Assembly (NCBI GenBank): GCA_963931925.1
Contig: OZ007569.1
Span: forward strand, 11,490,163 to 11,554,162
Length of the DNA stretch: 64,000 bases
Reading direction: 5' to 3'
Source of the DNA: Onchidella celtica
Taxonomy: Eukaryota; Mollusca; Gastropoda; Systellommatophora; Onchidiidae
Shown: piece after piece, positions 22,481 through 33,769 of the stretch
Position numbering within the stretch: the first letter of the stretch is position 1
Layout of the letters: each line of letters opens with the position of its first letter
Notes under the pieces: generated by a model
The model's input: only the letters and a program-made list of their open reading frames with translations
The model's database searches: none
What the model was told of the DNA's origin: nothing
Made by a program: the position numbers and the translations under genes

Positions 22481-25108
22481 TCTTATCTTGTAATATTTTA
22501 TCTTAATAATCATAATAATAATGACAGAAAACAGAAGTTTGGGAGCAGAATCATAAACCTGGTAGTTCTCAGAAAATACAGCTACACCACCAGTAGCAAT
22601 TATATTTAAATGCGAAAGACTTCACGGCAATTTATAAAAATGACAGCAAAGGGAATAAACCCATGAGAGGATCCAAGGCTTGAAAGAAACAGCCTATTGA
22701 CTCCCCTACATAAAACCGACGAAACATTATAAGAACCACACAAAACCTTTGGGGTCGCAGCAAGGCTTGAAGCCATGTCAAATATGGCAAAAAGAAAAAG
22801 TTGTCTGTAGCAAAGCCTCGCGTAAGAAATAATAACGAAACAATATAATAAAACGCAAATGAAAAGGGAAGACAAATCCAGCTTCCGGGATGTAAACTTT
22901 CATCAGGAAACAAATATAACAGGATTGAAAATGGAACCTATAAAACACTTGAACAATTAAACAAATGTAGAAGTAGAATATTAAATCAACACATGTACTT
23001 AGATGAGAGTCCAGACTTGGACATCAAGTGCATTTAGATAAACAATAATTATCCGACGCCACCACATGTAGCTCATGGAAAACTATTGCACAATCTTCCA
23101 TACAGTTTAATCATCACAGGATTACAAAAATATTAAACTTCCTGTATTTTATAGAAACAAAATTCAAGGCAGCTCTGATGCTATTTCGTTTTTGAAGAAT
23201 CATAGACAGTATACACACCATGATTCGCCCCCTCCCCCCCCCCCTCGTCTGACTGTACGTTAGAAAGGAGGATTGAATGACTGGTTTGTCCAAATCAAAT
23301 GTAATTCACTATCTGGAAATATTATTTCAATCTTTTCTTTCTTTGCATGCGGATATTCTGAGTCTGACAACTAAAGCAAATTATACCTTTCTGTCCCAAT
23401 ATCTCCAGAACAGAAAATGTGATGGAAAAAATGTATTTAATAGGTTACAGTTCAGAACTAAAATCAAAAAGATGTCTGGTCGGGATAAATAGAAACAATA
23501 GTGGTAATAATTGTAATTATAAACATTCTCCTACTATTTGCAGATGGAATATAAAGTTCCGTTTCTATCGATTAGAATCATCATTCTTTGATGTTGTATT
23601 TAAATTATAGTGGAAGAAATTTCTAATTGCAGGTCCAGTACAACATGTCATATTGTGCAACTATTATATGATTTTATAAAACATGATAAAAGCATAAAAG
23701 ACTATGATAATAATATCAATTTGGATTATTTGACTGAGAAAAATATATCTTATTTATCCAAAATATTTAGTCATCTGCAATCTCTGTTGCTTAAAAATTA
23801 TGAGTTTGCAAACCTTCACTTTCCTTCATTTGATAGACACAAATTTCAAGGTAATATTGGCGGCTTATGTTTTTGAAATGCTTTAATATAATTATTCTCA
23901 ACAAAACTACATCGTCTTCCTGACAGCTTGTTTCAAAGAACAAAATAGATGACTAACCTGTCCAAATCATGGTCATTATATTGATGTAATTCAATCTTAT
24001 TCAAGTTCATTCCCTCTATTCCTTTTGTTCAGATGGCCGTGCTATTTCCTGCATACGCCCGAGTTCGGATTACTTCTAAAAAAGAGAACTTCTGACAGCT
24101 GAAAGCAGTTCTACACACACTGTGTGTGTTAATGAAAAGAGTACTATTTTTAGAAAATCACACCACATTAGGAAATAAAGTTTTTTTTCCAGCATGTTTT
24201 GCAACCATGGCAACTGAAACAAGATGGCCATGCAACGAAATACGAGGTCCGTCATTGTAAGGTTATTTTGGGACAACAGATGATTTACTTTGTCCTGAAC
24301 TGGTCCTTTGGCAAAACATTATCCTTAACTTGGTTTTGAGTTAGGGGAGCCGACATGCCATTACCTCATGCAATTAAAACGTAGGCTAATTTAGGCGTAC
24401 ATGATCTCGTTAGAAAAACAACAACAACAACAACAAAAAAAAAAAAGAGAAAAAAAAAACCCAGAAAAAAAAAACCCTGAACAATCATAAAGGATTTAAT
24501 TCAGAAACGAAGACTATTTCAGAAAATAGAACTGGGTTTTACCCAGTCCTGTTTCTTAAAACAACAACAAGGGGTAAAAAAATAATAATCCGAAAACTGA
24601 TGTATTCGGGCTTCCCGTCCAGTGATGGCATGCTTGCAACGTGTGATCCCCCGAGCGCAGAGGGTTCCAGAGTGGAAGGGAAGATTTTCATACCGAACTT
24701 CTGTGTTATACTATATAATGCAATTCAATTAACATGCAACGAGATTCATAAAGAGCCGCCTTGCTGGGGCCTGAGTTAGTGTTACCAGATTGCTGTGTCA
24801 ATGTGAATAATATACTTAACATACCAACACGGTTATAGTGTTGAAAAAAAGAGAAAGCTGAAGAAAGGGTTCCTCAAAGAAGCGACTTTAGGGGCGTCCG
24901 TGCAAGGGGAATTACATCGGGACATTTGTCCCCTAGATGGATGTTGTTATTAAAAAACGAACAACAAACATAACGTACTCACATGATTTTTTTTTTTACA
25001 CTTTGTTTTGCCGACGTCTACTTACACATTATAGGACTTTTTAAAATGATATTAATTATCCAGTATCAGGGACAGACGTAAAATATATTGTACTTTTGTG
25101 TGGGGGAA
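22481..25108. other. upstream flank of GPCR copy 2
   Basis: No gene. About 23120-23350 and 23815-23850 match the upstream region of GPCR copy 1 (15590-15860, about 16305-16345). A C-run lies at 23234-23244 and an AAC/A-rich tract at 24416-24475. Short frames (22606-22913 minus, 23277-23876 plus) are low-complexity or chance. The last 80 bases before ATG 25109 resemble those before ATG 16821. Confidence 0.55.
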
Positions 25109-26149
25109 ATGGCTGCCATTTATAACAAAACGGCGTCTTCGCCCCCAGCAGCAGAAATTCATACAAGATTAACCCGCGTTACTCCTGAAATGATAGAATT
25201 AGCTAAATATTGTAGCCAGTGTTTCATACTCAACATCATCGCTGTGACAGGAATTCTTGGCAACAGCTTTTCCATTGTGGTGCTACGTCGTCACGGACAG
25301 CAAAGTAGCACCAATGTCCTACTCATCTCTATGTCCGTCAGTTCTCTGATGTCTTGTGCGTTCATCCCCTCCAGCACAATGTCTTGCATCATATCACAGT
25401 TTGATCCTGTCCTAAGTGAAACGGTAGCAGTTTTTAACTACATTTGCTTCAACTGGCTCATCATAGCTTTTGATTTTAGTGTCAACGCCCATGTTTTTGT
25501 TATCTCCCTGGAGAGACTGACAGCTGTATTTCTGCCATTTCAGGTCGCACGGTTCTTTACTGTTCGTCGAATGAATTGCATCATTATTTTTTTGTATGTG
25601 TTTACTATAGCACCAATGGCGTGCATTTCATTTCCATTGTGGACTTTCTCGTGGACCAAGGAACCAAAATCAAATGAAACCTACGCAGTCTTGCAACAAA
25701 CCCAATTCTACATTGACAATATGTACTACATCAATTTAATTGCCTCTTTTGTGTACAGTCAGGTATATTTCACTATCCCAGTTTTATTTGTTCTTATCTC
25801 TTGTATTGCAATCTGTATCAAAGTGGCCATCAATCAGCGCAGAATGAAAGGAAAACGGACTAAATCGTCTAAAGGAGTGGATACCAAAGTAGGCAAAATG
25901 CTTATTCTGATATGTATCGTTTCCACAACGATCAATTTTCCAATCTTCGTGTTTGAGATGTTTCTAACATTAAATCCTCTAGTGCGGTTTACAGAGCCCT
26001 TGCTGGTTTTGCTAGATATTGTCGCCAGAACGCTCTATAGCGTACAAAACGCGGTGAATTTTTTCTTATATATTTGTGTTTCCAAGAAATTTGCAGAGAC
26101 TTACAAAAGCTTGTTTTGTTACTGTAGAGACATTCGCAAAACAATGTGA
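25109..26149 (+). CDS. rhodopsin-like GPCR, subfamily I, intact (candidate chemosensory receptor)
   Basis: Intronless 346-residue seven-transmembrane receptor. An upstream in-frame TTG (25088) would extend it, but ATG at 25109 is chosen because the paralog at 16821 starts with the same MAA residues. Likely segments: N-terminal sequon NKT at 6-8; TM1 38-60 (GNSF), TM2 68-90, TM3 105-137, TM4 155-178, TM5 206-238, TM6 260-287, TM7 296-323. The DRY position reads LERLTA (Glu135-Arg136), the TM6 proline is kept (INFP, Pro278), and NPxxY is replaced by NFFLY (317-321). A Cys precedes TM3 (Cys93), but the second extracellular loop has none, so the usual disulphide seems absent. It should be a plasma-membrane receptor coupling to G proteins; the ligand is unknown. 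Local tandem copies and rapid pseudogenisation suggest a chemosensory family, which is an inference. Confidence 0.9.
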   Translation: MAAIYNKTASSPPAAEIHTRLTRVTPEMIELAKYCSQCFILNIIAVTGILGNSFSIVVLRRHGQQSSTNVLLISMSVSSLMSCAFIPSSTMSCIISQFDPVLSETVAVFNYICFNWLIIAFDFSVNAHVFVISLERLTAVFLPFQVARFFTVRRMNCIIIFLYVFTIAPMACISFPLWTFSWTKEPKSNETYAVLQQTQFYIDNMYYINLIASFVYSQVYFTIPVLFVLISCIAICIKVAINQRRMKGKRTKSSKGVDTKVGKMLILICIVSTTINFPIFVFEMFLTLNPLVRFTEPLLVLLDIVARTLYSVQNAVNFFLYICVSKKFAETYKSLFCYCRDIRKTM

Positions 26150-26978
26150 AGAGGCAGTTAGCTGTTTTTGACGATGATGACGATGCCATTTTTGGAAGAA
26201 AACGGATTCGTATAATTTGGATAAAAATTTATTCAAACTGCCTGACATGTTGTTCTTTTATTTGTAACATGATGAAGTGATTTGAGATATGCGTTTGAAC
26301 TTCTCTTAGGTAAAGTCCTTTCTTTACAAAATATGTTCCATTTTTCCGCCTCAGTTTAGTCACTCAGTCTAAGCGAGTGTTTCGCAAGATGGGGAGGCGT
26401 GGACATATTTTTTTAATCTTGTCTTTATACTGTATATTAACTTTGCACAATCATTGTGGGGCGCACGTTTTTTTTTTTTTTTTACGTTCGAAGGTTGAGA
26501 AACACTGGTCCAAGCATTCTTGATTAACAAAGACGAAGATGAAGAAAAGGAAAAAGAGGAAGAGGAAGTTTTACTGAACACATGAATGTCAGATGAAGAT
26601 GCCGTCAACAAAAGTAATTTACGTCATCATTCACGGCCTGTTCAACAGCAAACACGTTCAGCGATGAGATATTGCACATCTTGAAATCAGTATGACAATT
26701 GCGACAAGCATTCCTCTTATAATATTTTCATAAACTTACCATACTTAGACGTTTTAAGGGACACCATGTAATTTGATATCACACTTGCTAAAACACGTGG
26801 ACGTTTCCATAGAAGAGGGAGGTGTATTCTACGATTAAGAAAACACAAAAGCGGTCTCTGATGTATGTATGAGATCATATCTATAACAGCGCTCATAGTA
26901 CCTTGTAGGAAATTACTGACAAGTTTCGTGCCAAAAATAATGTTATTTAGATGACATGGTCATGATTAATTAGAGCTT
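26150..26978. other. downstream flank of GPCR copy 2
   Basis: Segmental duplicate of 17880-18960. A T-run lies at 26470-26484. No gene. Confidence 0.6.
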
Positions 26979-27075
26979 GTGTGCCTGTTATTGTGTTTAT
27001 TGAGCTGCGATGCAGGTTTACATAATGATGATGAGTAAGATGTGTGTACCATGCATGTACTCAAAACGCCAGGTG
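26979..27075 (+). repeat. second copy of the LINE 3' tail
   Basis: Nearly identical to 22346-22444 (shared strings GTGCCTGTTATTGTG, GAGCTGCGATGCAGG, ACTCAAAACGCCAGGTG) with a 3-bp insertion of GAT. It probably represents the conserved 3' end of a LINE family, or a SINE borrowing that end. Confidence 0.8.
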
Positions 27076-27301
27076 AAGCTCGTGTTTCCAGTCTGGTTAA
27101 TTTATTAGTCTGTGGGGAGACACAAGGTCCCCTCACTCCAACAACATCCGGCAGCGACAGGGCCATCAAGTAAGACGTATTGTCCACAACAAAGTCAACA
27201 GAATTTCAACTCTGCGTGCTGGTGAAGCGTATGGGAAAGAAAGAATTTATAAAAAACATTGTTTAATAAGGTGAAGAGGAAAGAAACCTGGGCCAAGGGA
27301 A

Positions 27302-27318
27302 AGACGTGCAACAACGAA

Positions 27319-27349
<31 letters not shown>

Positions 27350-27352
27350 TAA
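27302..27352. repeat. (AAT)n microsatellite
   Basis: About 12 AAT/TAA units, AT-only. It generates an Ile-rich minus-strand frame. Confidence 0.9.
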
Positions 27353-27575
27353 AAAAGCAAGAAAACTCTCAGTTCAATATATCTATTATTATTATCATAC
27401 AAGCGGAAGAATTGTGATTCTAAATAGATTTTTAAAAAGAAAGGATATAATGAAGCAAAATGGGCCAAAACAAAAAAGGACAAGAAAAAAAACATAAAAA
27501 CATTGTGGAAAAAACGGAGGATGGACGAAGACATTGGAATTTACCCCCCCCCCTCCCCCCCCCACACACACACAC

Positions 27576-27666
27576 CAGCCGATCGGCGCTGCACTGTGGC
27601 GACGACGTGTCTGCTCCAGATGTAACTGGGCTGCAATGACACTAAGGCAGATTTCCCAAATGGGAT
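27576..27666 (-). repeat. GC-richer interspersed repeat R95, copy 1
   Basis: A block of about 90 bp, also found in the same orientation at 45864-45940 and inverted at 61141-61234. It shares CTCCAG(A/T)TGTAACTGGG, CTGCAATGACACTAAGGCA and, at 61141, TTTGGGAAAT. In all three places one end lies against or near a poly-C/poly-G tract (here 27544-27562). Origin unknown. Confidence 0.8.
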
Positions 27667-29195
27667 TAAAGAAGCATAAAAATAAAAATTGTAATTGTAA
27701 ATAGAAGTAATTGTTTCCCCACGACCACATACATAATTATACTACAAACGAAATGTCTCAATATATATAAGCCAATAGACAATGAAATGTACTGGAACAT
27801 AAATCATTTACCACATTTTCAAAGGGTTAAAGTCAGAGAAATGAAACCAATGAGAAGGGCAAAGAAAGGTCATTTCAACAATGTTACTGACAACATACGC
27901 ATGGCAACAACAAACAAGACAAATGTAATTAACAAGTATAGTTGTTGTTTTTTTCTAACTTTTGGGTTTGACACAATACGCTGGTCGTTCGCCATTCTCC
28001 TTTTGTGGCTGTACAAGCTGGCATTAAAACTTGGTATTTAGAACATCTTGCATGTGCATGGAATGTGGGAGCCATTTCTTGTTCCGTTTGCTCATGGACG
28101 AAACAGACTTTGAAGACAAAAAAAAAAAGTAGCATTATTAATGGTGTTATTTTAGTTATTGATGATTGTTTGTTTTCGTTCTATTTTCTTTTCCTTTCTT
28201 TTATTCCCTTCACCTTCTTCATTTGTTGTTCTAGTTTACAAATTTTAATATTCAATCATTCTGTTGGGGCTGTGTCAGGTTTATCTTGTTTTGTTCTTTC
28301 TTTTGCCTATTTATTTGTTGATTGGCAGAAGTTTGTGTGTTGTTTTTGTCTTAACATTCACCTACTGTGTGTGTATGTGTGTGTATGTGTGTGTGTGAGT
28401 GTGTATGTGTGAACAGACAGACAAACAAATAGAAATATATTAATTATATAATACTGTGCATTTACAGGATTTTGCCTTCAACAGCATATTTTGGTATATG
28501 ATGTCTGCAGTCGAAAATATCCCTTTGCTTTTGTTGTTCATTCGACAGAATTCTCTAGTGTCAGATTTCAGTAATTACTTTTCATCAGTTTTTCTCTATT
28601 ATCAACGTCCAGAACGAAAAAAATAACAACAACAGTTGAGATATTTCTTGTTGTCATGGGTCCTATTGTCAGACAGCCAAAATCGACAGGCATCTTTGAA
28701 AACCACACCTTTCCAACGGGTGTTCGAGCAGCAGATAGGATTTCCAGTGGAGATACAACATTCCACACCTGAGGCTGAAATCATTCTCAGCCATGCGCCT
28801 ATAGATAGGATGGTGGAATAAACGAAACACTTGGCCTTGTAAATCAAAACTAAAACTGATCGCCGATCACTTGTTTACAAAGACTCAGTTTTTATACCCG
28901 CTAACAACTGAACGCGGTGACTCAAGATGAATCCATTTCAGTTTTAAAACATTGGGCGTAATCTCGAAGTATTGGGGACAAAATCGCGGCTTCCTTGTAT
29001 CTTTTCAGAACTTCTTCTTTGCTATTTATTACACCGCCTCTTGGCGATTGGAAAAGCCCAGCTGCCTGCTCATGACAACGTCAGCTCAGCGATTGAAACC
29101 CGAGGCATTTTATTTATTGTATGAAGTTCGTGAAGTCAAGGTTATTTCTTTTTATTTTGAATAACTGACTTGTAACTAAAACAGAAAGTACTTGT
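27667..29195. other. duplicated non-coding block A1
   Basis: No gene. 27790-28430 matches 43440-44470 in the same orientation. Shared strings include CATGGACGAAAC and the end at a TG repeat followed by AACAGACAGAC. This is part of the two-gene duplication unit. (TG)n at 28367-28412. The stretch 28560-29160 has no partner noticed. Confidence 0.6.
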
Positions 29196-29564
29196 CGTCA
29201 AGATCATTCCACAATTGCCTAAGTCATATATTTGGTGTTTTTGAAAATCGAAGAAAACTGTTTACTTCGGATACAGTGGTGGCTGTTGTTAGGGGAGCGT
29301 GGTATTTTACATAGAAAGCTATAACTGAACAGTGAACACAACTCAGTATTTTCTCTGTCTGGTGTTGGTTTTAGACTACTCTCCCCTAACAATTCTGAAA
29401 TGGTGATATAGGTGGATTTGGGTTTCGTTTAAAAGCTCATAAATCAATGAAATAAAACAATGTAACTGTTGAAGGATGCAATGTGATTGACTGATTAAGG
29501 TGAACATTTCATTTCAAAACATCAAAAAATAATGACTTAGGCAATTGTGGATTGATCGTGACGT
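29196..29564. mobile_element. nested foldback element (about 370 bp)
   Basis: The outer arms, 29196-29246 and 29514-29564, are inverted repeats about 85% alike by eye, sharing CCACAATTGCCTAAGTCAT. Inside, GTTAGGGGAG at 29286-29295 faces CTCCCCTAAC at about 29380-29389, which looks like a second, shorter MITE (about 105 bp) inside the first. No coding capacity. Confidence 0.7.
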
Positions 29565-29573
29565 TATGTAAGA

Positions 29574-29613
29574 AGGAGGGAGAGGGAGAGAGAGAGGGAA
29601 AGAGAGAGAGGGA

Positions 29614-29649
<36 letters not shown>

Positions 29650-29795
29650 CAGAGAGAGAGAGACAGAGACAGAGAGAGAGGGAGAGAGAGAGGGAGAGAG
29701 AGAGAGAAAGAGGAAGAGAGAGAGACAGAAAGAGAGACAGACAGACAGAGACAGACAGGCAGAGAGAGACAGACAGACAGAGAGACATACATACA
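29574..29795. repeat. (GA)n-rich microsatellite
   Basis: About 220 bp of GAGA/GACA with G interruptions, ending in ACACAC. Ser-Leu frames on the minus strand and Glu-Arg frames on the plus strand are artefacts. Confidence 0.95.
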
Positions 29796-32001
29796 CACAC
29801 ACACACAGATCGATCTGGACGAGCGGGACTGTATTGATAGTATTACCCGAGACACAGACTACTGGAACGAGCCATTCCTTCTCCCACAATTTTCGCGCGT
29901 ATGAATTAATATGGTGAGGACTACTCTTTTTTTTTCAGTTATGAAGAGGTTTGGTGCGAATTGTTGCGTTGTTGACGTCGATGATACGCGCGCAAGTCGA
30001 CGGACGGAATATGACGAATTGATTCATCTCGGTATCCTGTGTCTCGGGTATTACTTAAGGCAGCTATTGTTGTTGTTGTTGTTGTTAAAAGAGGAGAATT
30101 GCTAAGAATGTTCAGGGGCAGGCAGTAGAACAGGTGGATGTGGTGGTCTAGTGGTTAACTTCTGTTTTATTTTAAAATTTGTGTTTGTTTAGAAACGGCG
30201 ATAGTTATTAGTATTAGGCCTAATGACTGATAAACATGAACGAATCAAACCTAATTAGATGCACAGTAACGAATATTCACTGCACCATAATTTGTTCATT
30301 AGTTTTTTAAAGATCATTTGCTTAAATTCCCGAAAATCTTCATTTTTGGCAAATTACAGAGAGGAACCTTTTCCTATGAAAGTATTTGATCCGGGGGACC
30401 ATCTAAAATGATAGTATTTGTTCTATGGGGTGGGGAAATCATCGATCTAATTCGTCACACGGGCAATGTCGGACACAACAATACAGAAGAACCCGTTTTT
30501 TTTACCCCGGAAATGTCCCTGTGACTGATATTGACGACCATGTTTTGTCCTGCTGCCACCAATGCCCACCCCCGTACATACCTACACAACACTGCTCAGG
30601 ACCCCCTTCTCTTCGTGTCAGCAATATCCCTAAGAATGATGGTGGAGACCATGTTTATTCTGCTGCCACTAATGTCTCGCAGGACGCCTTGGGGGATTTT
30701 TTTTCCAAAACCCAGATTGCACCCCTAGCCGAAAGCCAGAGGATCTCCGTGTAGAAGGAGATTGTGCAATCTTCAAAACGAAAGAAGAAACTAGGCAAAC
30801 CTAGGGTTTTCCTTTGAATGTTAGAGTGGAGGCGAAGTGTCTGATCAAAGATGGTAGAGAAGCGAATGGTCAACATAACCTTGTGTAAAGAGAAGCGTTA
30901 CTATTCTCTGACTTTGCTTTTTATAATAAGACACTTTGTGAAATCAGCAAGATTACTGAAAACTGACAATCCAGTTTTCGAGACTAAACATGAACAAAGC
31001 TTAGGTAACAATAATTATACAAAGTCTCACTGAATTGTCTTTGACCAGAGTTAACACGGCTCCTGTGGAAGTCGCTGTTTTCATCAAGGAGGCTGCCAAA
31101 GCTAAATGTCGAAAAGTGAGGTCCAAGCAACTCACGTCAGCGGGTAGAGGGCCATCGCCAATGTCAACTGCCATCTCCGAGAGCGTACATCAAAGCTGGG
31201 AAACTGGACAAAATTTACGGCTATCAGAATTGAAAAGAACACCCAATCATATTAAAAAATTCTCATCTCACCAAATTCTTGGAAAGCTGTCTTTGCCAGC
31301 CGAAGGAAGGATGACATGCCCCAAAAACAAGCTGACACATGAGCTCTTAAAGTGATCAAGGGGAAATTCGCTGATCAGATGTCCTTGTGCAGTGAAGGCC
31401 ACCCTGGGATCAACCATCCTGATCAGCAGTAGTTATGCATGTCCCATAATGTTTGACTACCACTATGAAATATATAAAATATAAGACCGCCTGGTTTTAT
31501 ACTTCTTCTCTACTATATTTTCAAATGGCTCCTTTCTGTTAACTCGACTGTACTCCCGGTGTATTCCGAGTATTCTTATGCCATTGTGACTGTACTCTGT
31601 GATACGCCAGTAAGACTGTAAATCACAGTAATACACTAATGTACAAGGTTATGTTCTTTCTAAGAACGCCATTGTTTCAATATTTAGGAATTGTTGCATA
31701 AGTCCATAATATTATTTTACTCACGCGGAGACATGAACACAAGTAAGTAACAAAGTGTCAAGAGGATAGCGGTTTCTTTTCGCTTCCAAGATAAGAATAA
31801 CCACCACAATACAGCTACTACTAATAACAATAATATTACAGTAACAATAGTAATAATAAACATAAAAATAATGGTGATAATAATGCATTCTGGATATTTT
31901 TTCATGGCGTATTACACTGCCATTATAATGTTTTCTCGGTCGAAGAATTCAAACTAACTTTTCTCAACTTTGATTTAAACTCTGTTTTTATTTTTCTTAT
32001 A
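29796..32001. other. duplicated non-coding block A2 and spacer
   Basis: About 30330-31070 matches about 44640-45720. A T-rich to G-rich stretch is followed by a segment with short internal repeats (ATGTTT(A)TNCTGCTGCCA). The frame at 30425-30754 has an alignable partner at 44738-45179, but conservation is no better in codon positions than elsewhere, so it is not called a gene. 31100-32000 shows nothing recognisable. Confidence 0.5.
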
Positions 32002-32006
32002 CACTG

Positions 32007-33198
32007 TGTCACAAATCCCAGACTGGGAAATGTAATAATTATGACATGACAACAATCACGAACGAACAAGTATAACAATTAACAGAACAGCCAAACAGAC
32101 TCACACATTTATTATACGTAAAAATAAAGATATACGTGCATTACATTGTTAAATTCAAATACCATCCAATGGTCAGCACTCCCGACATTCATTCCTCTAC
32201 GGGTCCACAACCCGATAATACTTTCTAAAATATGCTCTGGCCTCAGCCTCACATCTATATATATATTACTTGCTGGCCTCTCTTATTGGCTCCTGCTCAA
32301 CCTAATCTCCGTATCTCAATCTCCCCTCGAGGTCTTAACAGCACATTACTATTCCAATAGCACATTATATTCTCAATGGCACATTAACATCGTAATAGCA
32401 CATTAACAGTTGAATAGCAATAAGGACAATAACAACGTCCCTGTCTGTGGCCAGACTGCCACGACTCATGTGCTCCCGCTGTCCTGCACGACAGCTTCAC
32501 TCCGGCGGCCTGTGGGTAGCCTTCTGCCCAACCCCGGCACAAGTCCGCTCACCGCGGGTGGCTTCTCTGCCCGACCCCGGCACAAGTCCGCTCACCGCGG
32601 GTGGCTTCTCTGCCCGACCCCGGCACCTATAACAATAACATTACATCTGTAATACACCCCACAATTACTATCCACTTCACCACTCGTTACGAACCATCAA
32701 GCGTACTCACAATAGTCCACATTTCACTCACCACACATCTTACGGTAACACACCTCCACCGTGTTACACCGTACTCAGACTCACTACGAATCCATGATCC
32801 TAACTTACATCTATCGCTCATTGCGCACATCTCTATACACAGTAATCAATGACTTTCACAGTCCTCACATATAACTTATTTACATCATGGTCATAGGAGA
32901 ATCTAGTACATCAATCATCATAATTATCAATCACAGTTCAACCTACCAGTCATCACTGGAAAACACACAATCTCCCGACTGCCTCTGATCTCACGTCTGT
33001 CCCCTTGGGCTTCTTAACTTGCAGTGATCTGACTATTCAGATTTTGCCTCTACTACGCCTCAACTTCACTCACAACATGCACGCTTCAACGTTAACTAAC
33101 AGAAGTCAATACAGGTGAGCAGCCTCACTATCCCGTGAGTCCATCCTACACTTCCATGCCCCCGTAATCCTTGAATCTCGCTCACTCCACTCGTGACA
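32007..33198 (-). mobile_element. solo LTR (1192 bp) of a second LTR retrotransposon
   Basis: On the minus strand it reads TGTCACGAG...TTTGTGACA, with TG...CA ends in a 6-bp inverted repeat (TGTCAC/GTGACA). It is flanked by an exact 5-bp duplication, CACTG at 32002-32006 and 33199-33203. On that strand a TATATATATA box (plus coordinates about 32256-32266) precedes AATAAA (32108-32113), as in U3-R-U5. The paralogous locus at about 45951-45970 runs TTCTTATTTACTGTCAAAA without the insert, giving an empty site. There is no internal coding region, so recombination between two LTRs probably removed it. It contains a 47-bp direct repeat at 32527-32630. It is unrelated by eye to the 621-bp LTRs. Confidence 0.85.
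32527..32630. repeat. 47-bp tandem repeat inside the solo LTR
   Basis: Two full units and a partial one of CCCGACCCCGGCACAAGTCC plus CGCTCACCGCGGGTGGCTTCTCTG. It is markedly GC-rich in an AT-rich LTR and lies in the inferred U3. Confidence 0.9.
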
Positions 33199-33203
33199 CA
33201 CTG

Positions 33204-33769
33204 TCAAAAGAATTATTTCCGAGGCGCCTCTTAATAAGCTTTGATTTCTCTAAGTAAGATAACACCTGATAGCCTAAAGTAGAGCTAGACATAGACCATC
33301 CAGACCACGAGACCCCTTTTCTACAAAGTAACCAGTAACGCATCTCAAAAATTTGGCCTGCATTTTCTCAAAACTGGATTTTACCTTTACGTGACCTTAT
33401 AAAAAAACTCAGGGAATTTATGTTTACATTCTATAGAAACTACTGTCATTTACATTTTCTTTGTCTTTACGTATTATTAACATGCAAACAGCTAACAATA
33501 ATAATACATTTGAAGAGTAGAGTAACTGCAATACGCATGCCGTTGCATGTAAACTGTTATTATCAACTCTGAATGTGATGTTTACATAATTGTTATTTTT
33601 CAAAAGTAAAGACAGATTGAGCCTGCAGCTTTCCTGAGCTTTCATGAGATCATGCAAGATGATGAATCTCTTTTGTTTTTCATAATTACAAAACATTTTA
33701 AGATAAACAATCTTGTTCAACAAAAAGGCATTCAATCATTGCACAACCTCTTTGTTCATTCAAATCATG
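33204..33769. other. duplicated block A3, host sequence before the LINE
   Basis: Matches 45960-46660 closely (AAGATAAACAATC, CAACAAAAAGGCATTCAATC, TTGCACAACCTC). This shows where host sequence ends and the LINE begins, at about 33769 after CAAATCATG. The open frame starting at ATG 33652 is therefore a fusion of about 39 host-derived codons with LINE sequence. Confidence 0.8.

Noticed and set aside
29509-29917. Ser-Leu and Glu-Arg frames
   Set aside because: Produced by the GA repeat.
30150-30175. tRNA A-box-like TGGTGGTCTAGTGGTTAAC
   Set aside because: No B-box or cloverleaf follows, so neither a tRNA nor a SINE is supported. A similar lone match lies near 43376.
32007-33198. Interpretation of the TGTCAC-ended insert as a DNA transposon
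   Set aside because: A 5-bp duplication, TG...CA ends and TATA plus AATAAA on one strand fit an LTR better, though a TIR element is not fully excluded.
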